Below, piece after piece: positions 12,104 through 24,916 of a stretch of 64,000 nucleotides of DNA (its first letter is position 1; every line of letters begins with the position of its first letter). A program made the position numbers and the translations under genes. The notes below the pieces were generated by a model. It did no database searches. It had not been told where the DNA came from and was given only the letters and a program-made list of their open reading frames with translations. The stretch is from Lytechinus variegatus (Eukaryota > Echinodermata > Echinoidea > Temnopleuroida > Toxopneustidae). The DNA lies in contig NC_054743.1 in NCBI RefSeq assembly GCF_018143015.1, positions 31,583,934 to 31,647,933 on the forward strand, written 5' to 3'.

Positions 12104-12477
12104 GAGCATTTTCACCGAATATTTTTAGAGTGTTCTTACACTGTTAAACACCCCCATGAAACGGGAATTTTTCTGCAATTTAACAAAACAGGGGAAAAGG
12201 GTGTTTTATTAAAGGAATTTTATGAGGTTCCATACACCAAATACCAATTTTCTGTAAGATTATGCAATCTGGTAAGATTATAGGTGTATTCGAGACTCTG
12301 CTGCAGGAACTTCTTTTATTTTAAGGATAAATTTTCTAACAATGTATTAATGTTATTATTTTTGAACGGTCGATTTGTAATTCTTTTCTGTCAATCGATA
12401 AAAAATGAAAGAAAAAAAAACCAACCCGTAAACCAGGGAAGGGGCGTGGTTAGAGAGGTGATTATGTCACTTAGTTA

Positions 12478-13068
12478 TTAAAGGACAAGTCCATCCCAAC
12501 AAAAAATTGATTTGAATAAAAAGAGAAAAATTCAGCAAGCATTACATTGAAAAATTCATCAAAATCGGATGTAAAATAAGAAAGTTATGACATTTTAAAG
12601 TTTCACTTCATTTCACAAAACAGTTATAGGCACGTCTCGGTCAGTATGCAAATGAGGGAACTGATGACATCACTCACTCACTATTTCTTTTGTATTTTAA
12701 TATATGAAATATGAAATATTTTAATTTTCTCGTCATTGTCATGTGAAATGAAGTTTCATTCCTCCCTGAACACGTGGAATTCCATTATTTTAACATTTTG
12801 TGCTTCAGGCAAGGAGGTCCTAATCGTTAAATTCGTAAAAATTGAAATATTATAGAAATCAAACAATAAAAAAAAAACAAAAGAAATAGTGAGTGAGTGA
12901 CATCATCGACTCTCTCATTTGGATGTAACTGGCTCGTTCATATAACTTTGAAATGTCATAATTTTCTTATTTTACATCCGATTTTGATGAAATTTTCAGC
13001 ATTGTGCTTGTCTGATTTTTCTCTATTGATTAAAATCAACATTTTTCTGAGGTGGACTTGACCTTTAA
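12478..13068 (+). mobile_element. MITE family M2, intact copy
   Basis: The left tip TTAAAGGACAAGTCCATCCC is the inverse of the right tip GGTGGACTTGACCTTTAA. The inverted repeat continues inward in patches for over 100 bp: CATCAAAATCGGATGTAAAA on the left returns as TTTTACATCCGATTTTGATG on the right. Length is 591 bp, with no transposase. Both tips end in TTAA, which could be target sequence (TTAA duplication is known for the piggyBac superfamily), but this is inference. Confidence 0.85.
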
Positions 13069-13450
13069 AGAAAATGTCGAGACTCATGATGGAGGACATT
13101 TTGCTATTTTTGGTTCAAGTAAAAGGGGGAAATTATACAAATATTGCATCGAAGTGACACATTTTCCTTTAACAAATAGAAATAAATGATATCGCTGATC
13201 ATTATTTTGTCATAAATAACCAAACTGTGCTTTCAAATAGCTTTTCAAACTCTAAGAAAGACACTTTTCCATCATGTATTTTGCTTTAGTCCGCCAAAAT
13301 GATTTTGTACCTTTTTGATAGCATTTTCTAAGTCTATCAACTAAGGGAAAGAAATCGCAATAAAATTCTGTTCATTTTTGGTAAACTTACTTTCTTTCAT
13401 TAAAATAATCCCTCATAATGATATTTATTACTAGGCGTATAACTTAATCA
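13069..13450. other. Upstream flank of the SAM-domain gene
   Basis: AT-rich and unassigned. No TATA box placed convincingly for the gene at 13909 was found. Confidence 0.35.
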
Positions 13451-13465
13451 GCTTTTTTGGTACCC

Positions 13466-13500
13466 TCGATCAGATGGCGGCGCCGCTTGCGTTTCGTAAA
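13466..13500 (+). promoter_or_regulatory. Candidate core promoter / YY1-type element
   Basis: AGATGGCGGCGCCGC at about 13472 contains the YY1 recognition core (ATGGCGGC). In animal genes this often lies at or just after a TATA-less transcription start, on the sense strand as here. GC and CpG content rises sharply against the AT-rich flank and stays higher to about 13720. Transcription start is inferred to lie near here; no direct evidence is visible. Confidence 0.45.
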
Positions 13501-13908
13501 ATCGTGGACTCAGCTTGCATCTGCTTTGCATTTTTGTGGAAGCCCTCGCAAAGCCACACACAAGCATTTGACACTAATGAATTGTACGTGCGATATACTG
13601 AGTGTGTACGGCGAGCCTTCATTCATTCATTCGGTATTTCTCGCTCCGATCCCCGTACCCACTTTACTACGTGACGCCGCGCTGTGTAGTTGTAGCTCCC
13701 ATCATCGCATTGCACCTGTTTCGTGAATTAAGGAATGGTGTGGGTTTGTTGATGTGCTGAGTTATTCACCAAAAACGAGATGCTCTGTTCACGATTTCAT
13801 CGTTTTTAGAATTTTTCATTGTGAACAAGGCCTACCCATGAATTGAAGATACAGGAGGAGGAATATATTTAAGAATTTCAAGAGCGGTTTTACCATAGGA
13901 GCTTGAAA
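13480..13908 (+). other. Candidate 5' UTR of the SAM-domain gene
   Basis: This segment lies between the candidate promoter and the start codon. It contains several upstream ATGs, including the one inside the YY1-like motif, which opens a 66-codon frame (13474-13674). An in-frame TAA at 13870-13872 blocks extension of the main ORF upstream. An undetected 5' UTR intron cannot be excluded. Confidence 0.4.
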
Positions 13909-14451
13909 ATGGCCGAATACGATGGGAATATAGTCACGGAATGGCTTCGATCCTTAGACATGCTTGCCTATTCGCAAGCTTTCTTGGATAACGGGTATGA
14001 TGAGTTGGAAACGTGCAAGCAAATTGGACCAGATGATTTGGACGCGATCGGAGTTGTGGATTTGGAACAGAGAAGCGATTTGCTTATGGCCGTGGATAGG
14101 CTACGAGAAGAAGGAGGAACAGCAGTTTATTTCACCCTTGTTGGTCCATCTTCCGACGATGAAGGAGGGAGTACCATCGACGAGCTCTCCACGGGGAGGG
14201 TACCAAGCGTGGACTGGACCGGGAGTGATGCGGGGTCGGCCGACTCCAGGGCTCCGTTGGTGAGCCGGGTCGGACGAACGCCGTCGATGGAATCGGCAGA
14301 TGCTAATTTAGGATTAGGTTTAGGATTAGTGGGTATACCGCATGTAGGATATCGGGATTCTCCCGGTTTACAGAATAGAGGATTATACAGGGAGAGGAGG
14401 ACATCAGCAGATAGCCGAGTTTTGAGTAATACCCCTGATATACTACGGAAG
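13909..14451 (+). CDS. SAMD5-like: First coding exon of a SAM-domain protein, SAMD5-like
   Basis: The ATG at 13909 has a good context (A at -3, G at +4) and an in-frame stop upstream at 13870. The exon holds 181 full codons and ends in phase 0 at AAG before GTAAGT. Residues about 8-69 form a sterile alpha motif domain: TEWLRSLDMLAYSQAFLDNG, then YDELETCKQIG, then DLDAIGV and LLMAVDRLREE. It is closest, from memory, to vertebrate SAMD5, which shares the NGYDxLExCKQIG and DLDAIGV blocks and a following YFTL. SAM domains mediate protein-protein oligomerisation in signalling scaffolds; no catalytic role is expected. After the domain come an acidic SSDDEGG stretch (81-87), a Ser/Asp-rich linker, LGLGLGL at 134-140 and a basic RERRTS segment, all probably disordered and longer than the vertebrate linker. 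The rest of the protein must lie on later exons outside the window. Other SAM families (SASH, ANKS) are less likely but possible. Confidence 0.88.
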
Positions 14452-14457
14452 GTAAGT
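14452..14457 (+). other. Splice donor GTAAGT, start of intron 1
   Basis: AAG|GTAAGT is a consensus 5' splice site, placed exactly at a codon boundary. The frame stays open for 20 more codons to TAG (14509-14511), but those codons lose the coding character of the exon and are read as intron. Confidence 0.8.
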
Positions 14458-14511
14458 AGACAATTGCACAATCAATACACAGCACAACTCGCAGAAAATA
14501 CATTGCAATAG

Positions 14512-17500
14512 GGGGCTATAGGCTATAGCCTATATTACATGCATGCCCAATTGTGATGATTAAAAACTTTCTTCTACTGTTGACTTTTATGATTGATGTA
14601 CATTTTTCAGCAATATCTCTGACATTGAAATGCATTATATGGTAGAGAAAAGTGGTTTTGTTTTAAAATTGAAAGGACATGTTTCTGAGAACATGAAGTA
14701 GGAAGTCTATTTGAACATGTATGAATCATAGTGTTTCTACAGACTGCTTGCACTGTGTGTAGGAGTGTACCCATGACTCATGATTACCCTTCGCTTCTTA
14801 TTCATGGTGAAGAATTACTTTTTAAGGTCAGATGATTAGATAACAACAAAATAGTGCAAATGAATTTAATAAACCATGTACGTTGCATTATAATTTTGAT
14901 CAGATCAGTCAAAGATGCAGTTTTAAGGTTTCCAAAACATCAGATTTTGAATTATAATATTTTAAAACTCGTCAATTCCTGTTCATTTTGGTGTAGGCCT
15001 GCATGTATGTATATCTAGAAAAATATGTAAATGATTTACTTAAAAAAGATTCAATATGAATTAATTACAATAATCAGGATCAGCAAAAAGGAAGCATGAA
15101 TATTGACTTTCATTGCTTCTTTTGCCAAAATTACACCATAAAGTATGCCTGCATGCTTAGATGTTTTCTTACAATGTACATAATGAGTTACTTGTATGCC
15201 ACTTAATCAGCATTCAGGGTATACATTTATCTCTCTCTTGTGGAAATAAAGAATTGATTATTGATCTGCTAAAAGTGGTCATTCATGTACATTCAGAGAA
15301 TAAAGCAGGGGGGATGGGGGTGGGATAAGCAAAGCTATTATAATGTAATTCCTGTAAAAAAATGGATGAAAATGCAAGTTGCAGCCTTTGAAAATCAAAT
15401 CAGAATGTCTCACATTTTCATTTACTAATTATCAGATTTGCTTCACAAATGTTCTGTATCTCCTCGACCTTATGATATTGCCACAATGATACAGTAAAAA
15501 AAAAATAAAACTCACCTATTGAACTGTATTGAATGATACTTTACAAACAATGCTGGACAGACTGCATGTTAAGGAGAAAAAATGGGATATTTAGTTTGAC
15601 ACAGTGGGATACTTTGACACACGCATATTATAAGTAATTTTTTTTTATTCACTGTATAAGATTTTTGATACAGCTCTTATTTGACTTCAAATGACCTCAC
15701 TATAAGTATAAATATGCAAACTTACATGTAGTCTTGTATAGTGCTCCTTTAAGTTCTGATTAACAACAGGACTACAGGAGTTGATTTTGGTAGTACATGT
15801 ATGTATTCTAGACTATAGTAATACGTTCATACATTTGTAAATTAAACTGCATGCACGTCATACAGTTTTCACTGGTTCTATTACCCAATGTTTCGCTTTC
15901 ACCAGCTCAAATTTCTATCAAATTTCAAAGGGCAAAGTGAATTACTGTCTCTTATACTACTATGATTAGTTATTAGATGCTGTGGAATAATCAGTTTTCA
16001 TATTAATTCCTGATAACATTTTGCCTCCAATAGGCACTGATCAGAATAGATCCAGAATAAAGAATAAAATTTATGATGTCATTAGGAAAGATATTTGTTA
16101 CCTTGGTAACCCTGCTCAACTTGGTGATAAAGCCCATTCCCGTAATTCTTTTCACCAGAGTGCATCTTCCTGGTATTATTGTGTTGATTTCTGAGATGCA
16201 AATGGAAATGGTGAATTAGTGATTGGTAACTGATGATGCTTAAATTGGCAGTAGATAAATATTGGTTTCCGAAATGGAAATATTTTTCTCTAGCTCACCC
16301 CTTTTAAGTTCTTGGTCTCTTACTCTTATAGTGCCAACAATATCCAATCCTCTCAAAACTCCAATATCAGATGATTTAAGATTTATATTATATTGCGGAT
16401 AAAAGCAAAACATTTGATATTTTACTGATAACATGGAAATAAAGGATAGATTTTGTGTTCATTGGTGTTGAAGAGAGTGCACATGGTTTTATAAGTTCAA
16501 TAATCAATATCCATGTACAATCTGTGCATGTAGTACATGTATCAAATAGTCAAAATGCCTTGTACCAGTACATTTTTTTGCTGTACTATGATAGAATCTG
16601 CAATATTTTAAAAGCTCTGTTGACTTCATTGCATGTACTACCAGGGGTCATGTCGGACCGTGAAGTGCAATGACGGTAGATGGTGTTGATACCGCTACTT
16701 TTATCACCAACCCATGCCGACCCAATCATTTTTAATTGCCGTATGCACCTGTTTGATCTATAGTGTGTCTGCCATAAAGTCGTCAAGACCACTTGATGTC
16801 ATCGGCATTAACAACTTTATTGCATTTCATAATTCTATGTTGCTGTTATTATGTTTCTTTGATGTGGATGGAGATTGATTGAATTTTTTTCTTTTCATAC
16901 GGTGTGTGTAGATGAGGAACTGAAAGTGTATGTTTTTTGTGTGGATCTTTTACAATGTACATTTAGATTATAATTTCCAATGCGATGAGGTAAAGTCCAC
17001 TTTTAGGACCTTTTAAAAATCAAAGCTAAATTTTATTACCTCTTTATCAGAAAACCCCCATTTAGTCTACCTCATTTTGAGGCAAAAAGATATGAAACTT
17101 TATGTATTGTATACTATGATGTATAGAAACCAAAATGAACTTGCAGTTATTAGTGTTTATCTTGGGAAGTTTTATAGTTGTGTCTGGTACATGTTCAGTG
17201 TCTATAAATGATTTATTTAGAAACATCAACCAAAAGAAATTTGGGACTGTATATTTTTTTAAAAGTACAGACTTGTCATATGCTACCATTCTCAATACTG
17301 TTATCATCAGTGATTCAGTAGGATTGTCAGTAAAAGATCCAACATACACATGTACATGTAGCTCTTCACAGTGAAAAGTTAAAGGATTAATATTTATAAA
17401 TACACTGTATTCAACAGCCACACTATTGGTTCTTTTCTGTTAAAACTGTCTATCTGCACCCTTTCAATTCTGGACACCTTCAATTTTCAAATTATCACCA

Positions 17501-18660
17501 ATGTAAATTTGTGCTAATACTCTGCTGCTCTGCAATCAACTAGGAGAAGAATCATACAGAGCATCAGTAGCATCACAGGATTTGTTTAAGGGGAGGGGAA
17601 ATGTTGACAACGCAAAAAGGGTCTTCACCAATTTTTGTTTCCAAGTTCCCCCCCCCCCCCCGAAAAATGACAAGAAAAAAGGGTCTTGTTTCGTACCTCA
17701 AAAAAAAAATGGCAAGCAAAAGAAATAAAGTCTTCAAATTTTTTTTTTTTTTGGGGGGGGTTGAATTCTGAGGGGGAGGTTTTGGGTGTAAAAAAAATTA
17801 AGGAGGGGGGATTGAACTGCTGTAACCACCACCCTTCATATGTTAATATACTGCAGAGCATTTTGAGTCTTCGACTTAGATCAGTTTGATGGGCGTTATC
17901 TGTCCTGTCTTATATGAGTTTTACCGAATCCAAATGCCTGCTAATAGTTTACAAACCTACATGTACACAAAGCATGTTTAATTTTAAGAGCAAAAATTGA
18001 AATTACTCTGTTGTCTGTCTTCAGCTGTTTGAGCATGTCAGTTATAGGTCACATACAAGATACTGCCCTCAAGCAACAACAGTAACAGACAACAATCAGA
18101 CTTCCCAGCATGCTATAGTGTGGATTGGCAGTTTGATGGGGGGGGGGGGGGGGTAGGGTTTGCTAATGCCCGGCAGGGACTTTGAGTAATGTAAAAGAAA
18201 TGCATGCAATTACCTTTTACCCTTAAAGTTCAAAACTTAACTTAAACCAAAAGGTATGCTGCATTTATTTCATGATTTGTGTATTTTTTTAAAAATGTTC
18301 CACAGTTATCACTATGTAAAAATCGTCCACTGCTTGTACCCCTACTGTTGGTTAATGTATAAATTGTAAAGCTGCCAGAACAATTTGAGATCCATTTAAT
18401 AAAACATTAATCTTATAATGGGTGTATCCTGTCAATGTATGAAAATGCCAATAGAAACCATGATGTAGGAAACACATTAGATTTGGAGTTATGATTTTGA
18501 ATGAAAATTGCTCTCAATATCTGTCTCTCTCTTTATATGATAATTGAGTTCCTTAACTTTAAAGACAGACTGACCGTTCATATTTTAGTATAAACGATTC
18601 TGGCTACTATTGAATAATTGCTTCATTTACTTTTGTTTCAGTTGAAGAGGGAATTACCTG
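14512..18660 (+). other. Proximal intron segment, no element recognised
   Basis: AT-rich unique-looking sequence. A C11 run at 17650 and a G-rich patch at 17750 are followed by a G16-17 run at 18137. TACATGTA-type palindromes occur repeatedly (for example near 15730, 15800, 16535 and 17350). No exon-like segment. Confidence 0.4.
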
Positions 18661-18678
18661 TGTTTTATACATGAATTC

Positions 18679-19440
18679 CTGGGGTGGTATTCTGGAACTC
18701 TGTCATAACTTTTGTCATAAATTTTGTTATTTCTCTCCGAGATGTGACACCGCTATGATTGTCACAAATCGGTATTCTGAACATTGTCTTTTCCCTTTCA
18801 TATCTCTCAAAGTTCCCACCCATCTTTTCGGAAGCAAACCAATCAAAATCAGCGTTAGTTCCCAGTTGGAGCCCTTCTAGCAAACAGGAAAGCCCCGTGG
18901 CAGGTAGGGCGTATCCCCCAAATAGTTGCTGGCATCGCGCAACTACGCGTATATTGATGCGCTTAATTACAAAGAGAGACAGGGAGCTGTGAAGGATTTT
19001 AGAGGAGAAGTAGAAAAGTAAGGAAAACAGAGAAAAAAGGGAGGAATATATACGTAGGGCCTAACTGATTGTAGCATGAAAAAATTATTTTGAAAATTGT
19101 CATGGAAGATGAGTGAAACTAATACCACAATCTAATCTAAATAATATAATTATTTGCTTGACATTCAGTCGGCATGGTATCGGGATATCTGGTACTAAAA
19201 GATATGACAAAATTTATGACTGCTACCCCCCTGTCATAACTTTTGTCATATCTTTTGCTTTTATAAAAGGATTACGCGCATTTAAAGTCACGTATTTTTG
19301 CTGTGCGCCAAAGAGAAGAGACAAAATTTATGAAAATTTTTGTGACAAAAGTTGTGACATCCACCAGAATACCCATTTTGTCATATCTCTGAGATAAGAT
19401 AAAATATGGAGAAAAGACAATGTTCAGAATACCGCCCCTG
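18679..19440. mobile_element. Foldback/MITE family M15
   Basis: The left tip CTGGGGTGGTATTCTGGAAC matches the complement of the right tip GTTCAGAATACCGCCCCTG. Complementary patches extend inward: CATAACTTTTGTCATAAATT on the left against ACAAAATTTATGA and GACAAAAGTTGTGAC on the right. The tip motif GGTATTCTGAACATTGTCTT recurs internally at about 18770, so the left arm may contain a duplicated end. Length is about 760 bp, with no transposase. Confidence 0.65.
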
Positions 19441-19549
19441 CTTTCTTCTCCAATTTCATTTGATTCATGCAGTGCTCAAAAGCAGCTAAAAAGTAGCTTA
19501 AAAAAGCAAGAACATGCTTTAACCTCACTGAACTTTTCACCAAAATAAA

Positions 19550-19750
19550 ATGTTGAGAGTCACACCTTTACAAAACAATGCTATCAGAGCTTCAGCAAAG
19601 AGAAAGTTTATTTTGCACAATACAAAGAGACCAAAGGTATTGGATTCTCTTTCATATTACCCATCTTTGCACAGTGTGTTATTTTCTTCTTCTCAAGTCA
19701 ACACTGGTCTTAGACTATGGAACGATAATAAGATTTGTAACCAAACTTAA
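19550..19750 (+). pseudogene. Possible LINE fragment with internal deletion
   Basis: The 66-codon frame reads LRVTPLQNNAIRAS near the start and GLRLWND near the end. Both resemble the spaced motifs LQNxAIR and LWN in the C-terminal part of CR1/L2-like reverse-transcriptase ORFs, but the distance between them is shorter than usual. The similarity is thin and could be chance. Confidence 0.25.
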
Positions 19751-19793
19751 CTCGAAAGCTAATATTGGCTTAGTTTGGTGGTCAGTTACTATA

Positions 19794-20266
19794 GGTGGTT
19801 TCAGACCGCCTCGAAGTTCGCCAGTTCCAGGTATTCAATGATCGGGAAATTTACCCCGATCAGAAAATACCAGGTATTTTGGTAATGTGAAAGCAAACTA
19901 CGCGTAATCTTCCCGAAAGAAAATACCCGCTAAATAGTAGGTACTTGGCGAAATTACGAGAACTTTCGTGGGGATTTTTCCAAGGTCGCAGGTATTTTGG
20001 CGATGTGAAAGCAAATTACGGGAACTTTTATCCCAGCGTGTCGTTGGGCGCGGCGGCGTGGGTGGCTGCTGGGCTAGTGATTTTGAATTTCCCGCCTTGC
20101 CTGTTTATCAGACCACACTGCGCATGCTCGTAACTTCGGGAACTTATCCCGAAGGATGTGTTTCGGGGCGGTGTGAATGCAGGAATAATTAACGGGTATT
20201 TTTTAGCCTTTAAAAGTTCTCGTAATTTAACGGGGATTCTTGTGATCGAGGCGGTTTGAAACCGCC
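19794..20266 (-). mobile_element. MITE family M1, copy 2 (reverse)
   Basis: The tips GGTGGTTTCAGACCGCCTC and GAGGCGGTTTGAAACCGCC bound 473 bp, inverted relative to the copies at 2415 and 28216. Flanked by TA on both sides. A 74-codon frame (19968-20192) is shared with the copy at 28216, where it lies on the other strand. It reads MGIFPRSQVFWRCESKLREL at its start. Confidence 0.88.
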
Positions 20267-20269
20267 TAT

Positions 20270-22722
20270 TATAGTGTTTTGCTTTCCTTGTTGGCTTAGA
20301 GGTGCTAGATTGGACTATGGTTTGACCTATACACAGTGTCCAGTCTTAAGTGCTTCACACAAGATTTTATACCAATTACAATGCAACAATTTGAAAGTTT
20401 AATAATGAATTTCTGGAGCATAATACTGAACAGATATTTAGCTCCTGAGTCCTGACCACCATCCTAATTGTGTACATAAAATTTTAGTTTCACACTTCCA
20501 TTATGCCTTTTATGCCTCTGTTATTTCGATAAAAAATAATTCACATTGCCTCTCCTAAATCCATAATTAGGATTATAAAATGCTTGTGTGAAGAGGGTTG
20601 TCTGAACAACAGGTGCAGTAATTGCTTCTTGTGTGCTTTGTTTGCTTTCTTTGTTTCAAATGGAGCTTTAGGTAGTGATTTGAAAGAGAGCAATTCAGTT
20701 TTGATCATGTTTGAAAAATACTCCGAAATAAAATGAATAACAATATGTTGAAGAAATTTCCTTCTTTGTCGTGTACGATTCTAACTCTGTATGAGTTTTC
20801 CCTTTGAAGTTAATTTACAATTGATTTGGAATACAGATAAGGACGAGCTTTGTACAAAATAGGTTGAGTGAATGCAGAACAAAAGGCAAGATATAGAAGT
20901 TTGAAAGAAGTCTGACTTGAATTATGAAATTTGCATATTGACATATGGAGTTTTAATTGTGCATGGATATTGTGATATCTTAAGGATCATAATGTAACAG
21001 ATTACAGATGTGTGCAAAATCTTGAATTTGCAATTGTGGGGGTTAATTTTACTAAATGGACTAAAAACAACTTTCCTATTTTGGGATTAAGTAATATCAT
21101 AAAATATATTTTGCTTTTTACCTGGAGGACCAAGCCTACAAGGTAATGGCCATGTAAAAACACTTTAATAGAAACACGTTGTGAAAAAAAGAAGATATGT
21201 TTGAATAATTTTCTGGTTGGAGGCATATCGTTTTCCCAAATTGATAAGTGTCCATATTGTCCTAAAAATGTACATTATAGTGCATATTGCATAATGACTT
21301 CTATTCTGTCAGTCTATTCTGCCAAGATGTAGTTGTAATGATTACAACTTTCAGAAATGTCTGAAATTGTTCAAACCTTTGCATATTTTCTGATTTTTCA
21401 TTTCCAGAACCTCTTTCCATGACAGCTTTTGGCTTCCCTTAAAAGTGGGGGAGGAGAAGGGGTGGGGATGCAGTTAGTGCAAAGAGTCATAGTGGTTTAA
21501 TAGAAGTATTTCATTATACCTACCCCTGCAGGTGGAAAGCTAATGGCAATTATGTGCATATATTCATCAGTTTATCCTGATCTGGAAATGACATTTAGAA
21601 TCATGGAGAATTCCACCCTTTTCAAAATCATCTGACATTTATGGCAATTAATAGTGAATGGCAATTCAGAGAAGTATGGAGATAAGTGCTTGTTCTGGGC
21701 CAAGAATGGCTATGTTTCCAAGGTGTTCTAAATATATATGACTGGCCTATTTCCCTGGCTGAGGTTGGGCCAATGGGGGCATTTTGTCAAATATTTACAA
21801 ACCCGTCCAAGACACTCGAGTCCTGCCTCTAAATACACCCACAACTGTTTGTTCCTCTGCAAATTTTCCTCTCTGCACTCATCCTTTCTCATCATTACAC
21901 TTTCCTTTTGCGTCATCTCTTTTTTTCCCTTTCTTCTCACGCTCATCCTTTTTTGAATAGATGCATTGACTTGGGTTTTCTATGTTTAGCATTCTCAAAA
22001 ATGAATCATATGTATTTCTCTCTGCCTTTGGGCATTACAGTTTCTTTATTTTGTATATAATGCAATAATGAAATTTGTCTATTTTATTAAACCCCATCCC
22101 CCTTAATGTATTATTATTAATATTCAGTAACCAGTCCATTTGATAACTAAAAATGAAATTTCTGGCTGTGTGTGTGTGTGTGTGTGTGTGTGGGGGGGGG
22201 GGGTCTTTAAAGCTTCATTCACCCCAGGCCCAAGTACCCAGAAAGGAGGATAAGACCAAGTGGGATGTGATGGTAATTGTCCAGAACTTCCTTGAAAGTG
22301 TAACATAAAAATTGATACACTTCATTACAGAGTAAAAACATTGTTTAAATGTTTTATACAATGCTTTTTACTTTATGAATCTAACAAAGTAGTCGTTAAA
22401 TAGTTTAAACAACCATGCTTATCTATTGATCTATTTCATTTTTTTCCTGCAATCACCATGTATAATCGTTTCATGTAAATTTGATTGTGATATGTTATAT
22501 ATTGTGTATCTGTATTTTTTTATTAGTCCTGTACTTCGTCCTAAAAAACGAGTAACCTGGACTTATTTTCATTGTTTGTAACTTCCCTTTGTTTTGTTTT
22601 GAATAAAGGTGATATTAAAAAAAAATTATGTATTGAGAATACATGTAAGTAATAACAATCAAACTTGGTTGTTTAAGATTTTACTCACTTGTATAAATTG
22701 CTAAATCAACTACTATCAGGTT
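20270..22722. other. Intron stretch, nothing recognised
   Basis: No supported gene or element ends. An AATAAA followed by an A-run near 22603-22626 resembles a retroposed 3' end but has no other support. Confidence 0.4.
22167..22203 (+). repeat. TG repeat running into a G tract
   Basis: About eleven TG units are followed directly by a G11 run. Confidence 0.95.
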
Positions 22723-22730
22723 CATATATA

Positions 22731-24141
22731 GGCAGGCGCGCCGGAACACTTTCAGTTTAGGGGGGGCAAAATCCCGAAGGGGGCACAATATTTTTGACAG
22801 TGTGAGATACCGAAGCGATCGAGTGGGAGAGGCTGTGGGACTCCCCCCCCCCCCCTTGGTAAGGTCTTTGTGTAAAAATGGAGTATAAAAGTTGCGTTTC
22901 TAATAGCATTCAAAAATAAATTTCTTGAGAATTAAACAGTCTTGGAGTTCTTTTTGCTCCTTCTGTTTCCTCCCTTCTGACCCAGACTGGTGTTTCTTCA
23001 TGATCAGGGTCGCAGTTCCAGCAAATTACGAGCCTTATTGCAAACGAAATTGTTTCAAACCAATGTAATATAGGCCTTTTAAAGACTTTAAGATGGCAAA
23101 CATGACCGTACGCAGCCGGGGCCGCCGATCGAGAGGGCAAAATTCACAAAATTCACCAAAAGTGTGCACGAAATCCTTCAATTTTATTCTAGAAAATTTT
23201 TAAGCTCCCCCATCACAAACCCCCTCGCTCTTAAGTTTCTTCGAAAATTTAGGTCTTGCAGCCCCACCCACTCCCGGATTATTTTTAGATTTTTGCAAAC
23301 GTCCATGAATAACAAAAGCTGGGATGAACCAGAGAACATAGCTGCCATCTCGATCTGATTAGTAACAGGTAATGGGAAGAAGTTTTGGAATCTAAAATAC
23401 ATAAGTGCTATATCATATGAGCTGAAATAGTATCAGACAAAACGCCTTCCAGTCATGCCAATGAAAAGGAATAGAGGAAAATACGGGGCTGTGAAAATAT
23501 CTTAAGATATTTTTTTTATAGTAGAGCAGTACTGTAACGCTTATTTTTTTCTTTTATATTCTTTATTTACATTTTTATTCATATCTCGGATAATATGAGT
23601 CCGATCAAGAAGACACTTTCACAGATTTGATTTTTTTCATGTCTAAACATTATCTCAAGTTGCTTTCGAGTGGGAAGTGATATCGGGTCCGGTCTGAGCG
23701 TTTCTGGCCGACCGCGCGTTTGTTAGACGACACAGCCAGCATCAAGGAGTTATAAACCTAATAATTGGTGGACCACTATCAATTTGCCATTCGCTATTAG
23801 TCTGAACTGTATTCATTAAAAGGTTAAACGTTGTCACACTGTAATAAGATGGAAAAGGGGCTTATCAAAGGTATGTTTCACAGAGGAACTGTTCGTCGAA
23901 AGACGCGAGGCTTACTATGATAATGTATTTGCCCCGTCAGGGGCAAAATTTTTTCATTTTTGACAATGGAAATGACAATTTTCAGGCAGAAAAGTGCCTT
24001 CGTTTGCTTTTGTCCTTAAATAATTTATCCTTTTTTTACTTTCAGGGGGGCACATTGGGGGGGCAAAATCTCGTTTTGCCCCCCAAAAAATTTATTTGGG
24101 GGGGCAAGTGCCCCCCCTGCCCCCCCGCTTCCGGCGCCCTT
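22731..24141. mobile_element. Candidate DNA transposon M16, about 1.4 kb
   Basis: The left end AGGCGCGCCGGAACAC with a GGGGGGGCAAAA patch mirrors the right end, where TTTTGCCCCCC and CCGCTTCCGGCGCCCTTG occur. TATATAGG lies beside both ends and may reflect a target duplication. The interior has only short frames with no recognisable transposase, so this is probably a nonautonomous copy. Confidence 0.5.
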
Positions 24142-24916
24142 GTATATAGGCCTACATGTAGTGTTGTATAAAAACTTGGAAACAGCATTTTTACTGTGTA
24201 TGCTCCATTCTTCAAATTCCTCACTTTACAGCATGCATTGCACTGCAGTAGCCTGTCTGTTCTGCATGGTGTTTTTGAGTGACTCACACTGCCAACACTC
24301 TGGAGACCACAGAACTGCTGAGCTGGAGACTGACAGTAAATAATGACCTGATATGACCTCTTGTGACCTTGAATACCCTTTGCTTTGCTTGAAGGCATGC
24401 AGTAGACATAATTTGTAGGCTGCACAGAAACCAAATTATATGTATCTGTAGGAAAAAGTGCAAAACAAATGATTACGTGTATTGATTTTTTTTTCATTCT
24501 AGTGAAATGAGTAAGAAATTTATTTAGTCTGCACAACATGTGCATTATATGCCATGAACTTGAATCCCTTTGAATTCCAACCTGAAAAGGCTTGACTAGT
24601 TTGGTCAGATTTTATTATTATTGTTCCATGATAGTTTGAAAACAATGTTGTCTTTAATATACAACTAAAGAATTGCTCAACAGATAATAGAAAAATGTCA
24701 GTTCAGTAGAGAAATCGTCTGATCATTCGTCTGATTTGAGCAACTTTTTCCTGTCATCTTGGCATTGGGACATTGGATGCTTTAATGTAGAGTATTAATA
24801 TTTATTGAGAGAGTAGGCAAAAGAAGCTATAACCTACATGTACATGTATATCACAGTCACACTGGTAGTGAAATCAACTCCAAATTCACCAATCTATGTT
24901 AAATGACTATTGACAA

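Noticed and set aside
13457..13726. Upstream ORFs in the 5' region (66 and 89 codons)
   Set aside because: They lie in the candidate promoter and 5' UTR, overlap each other in different frames and resemble nothing known.
14452..14511. Extension of the SAM exon to the TAG at 14509
   Set aside because: The GTAAGT donor lies at a codon boundary and codon quality falls after it; splicing at 14451 is preferred.
22541..22630. Possible retroposed gene 3' end with AATAAA and A-run
   Set aside because: No upstream coding sequence or target duplication could be found.
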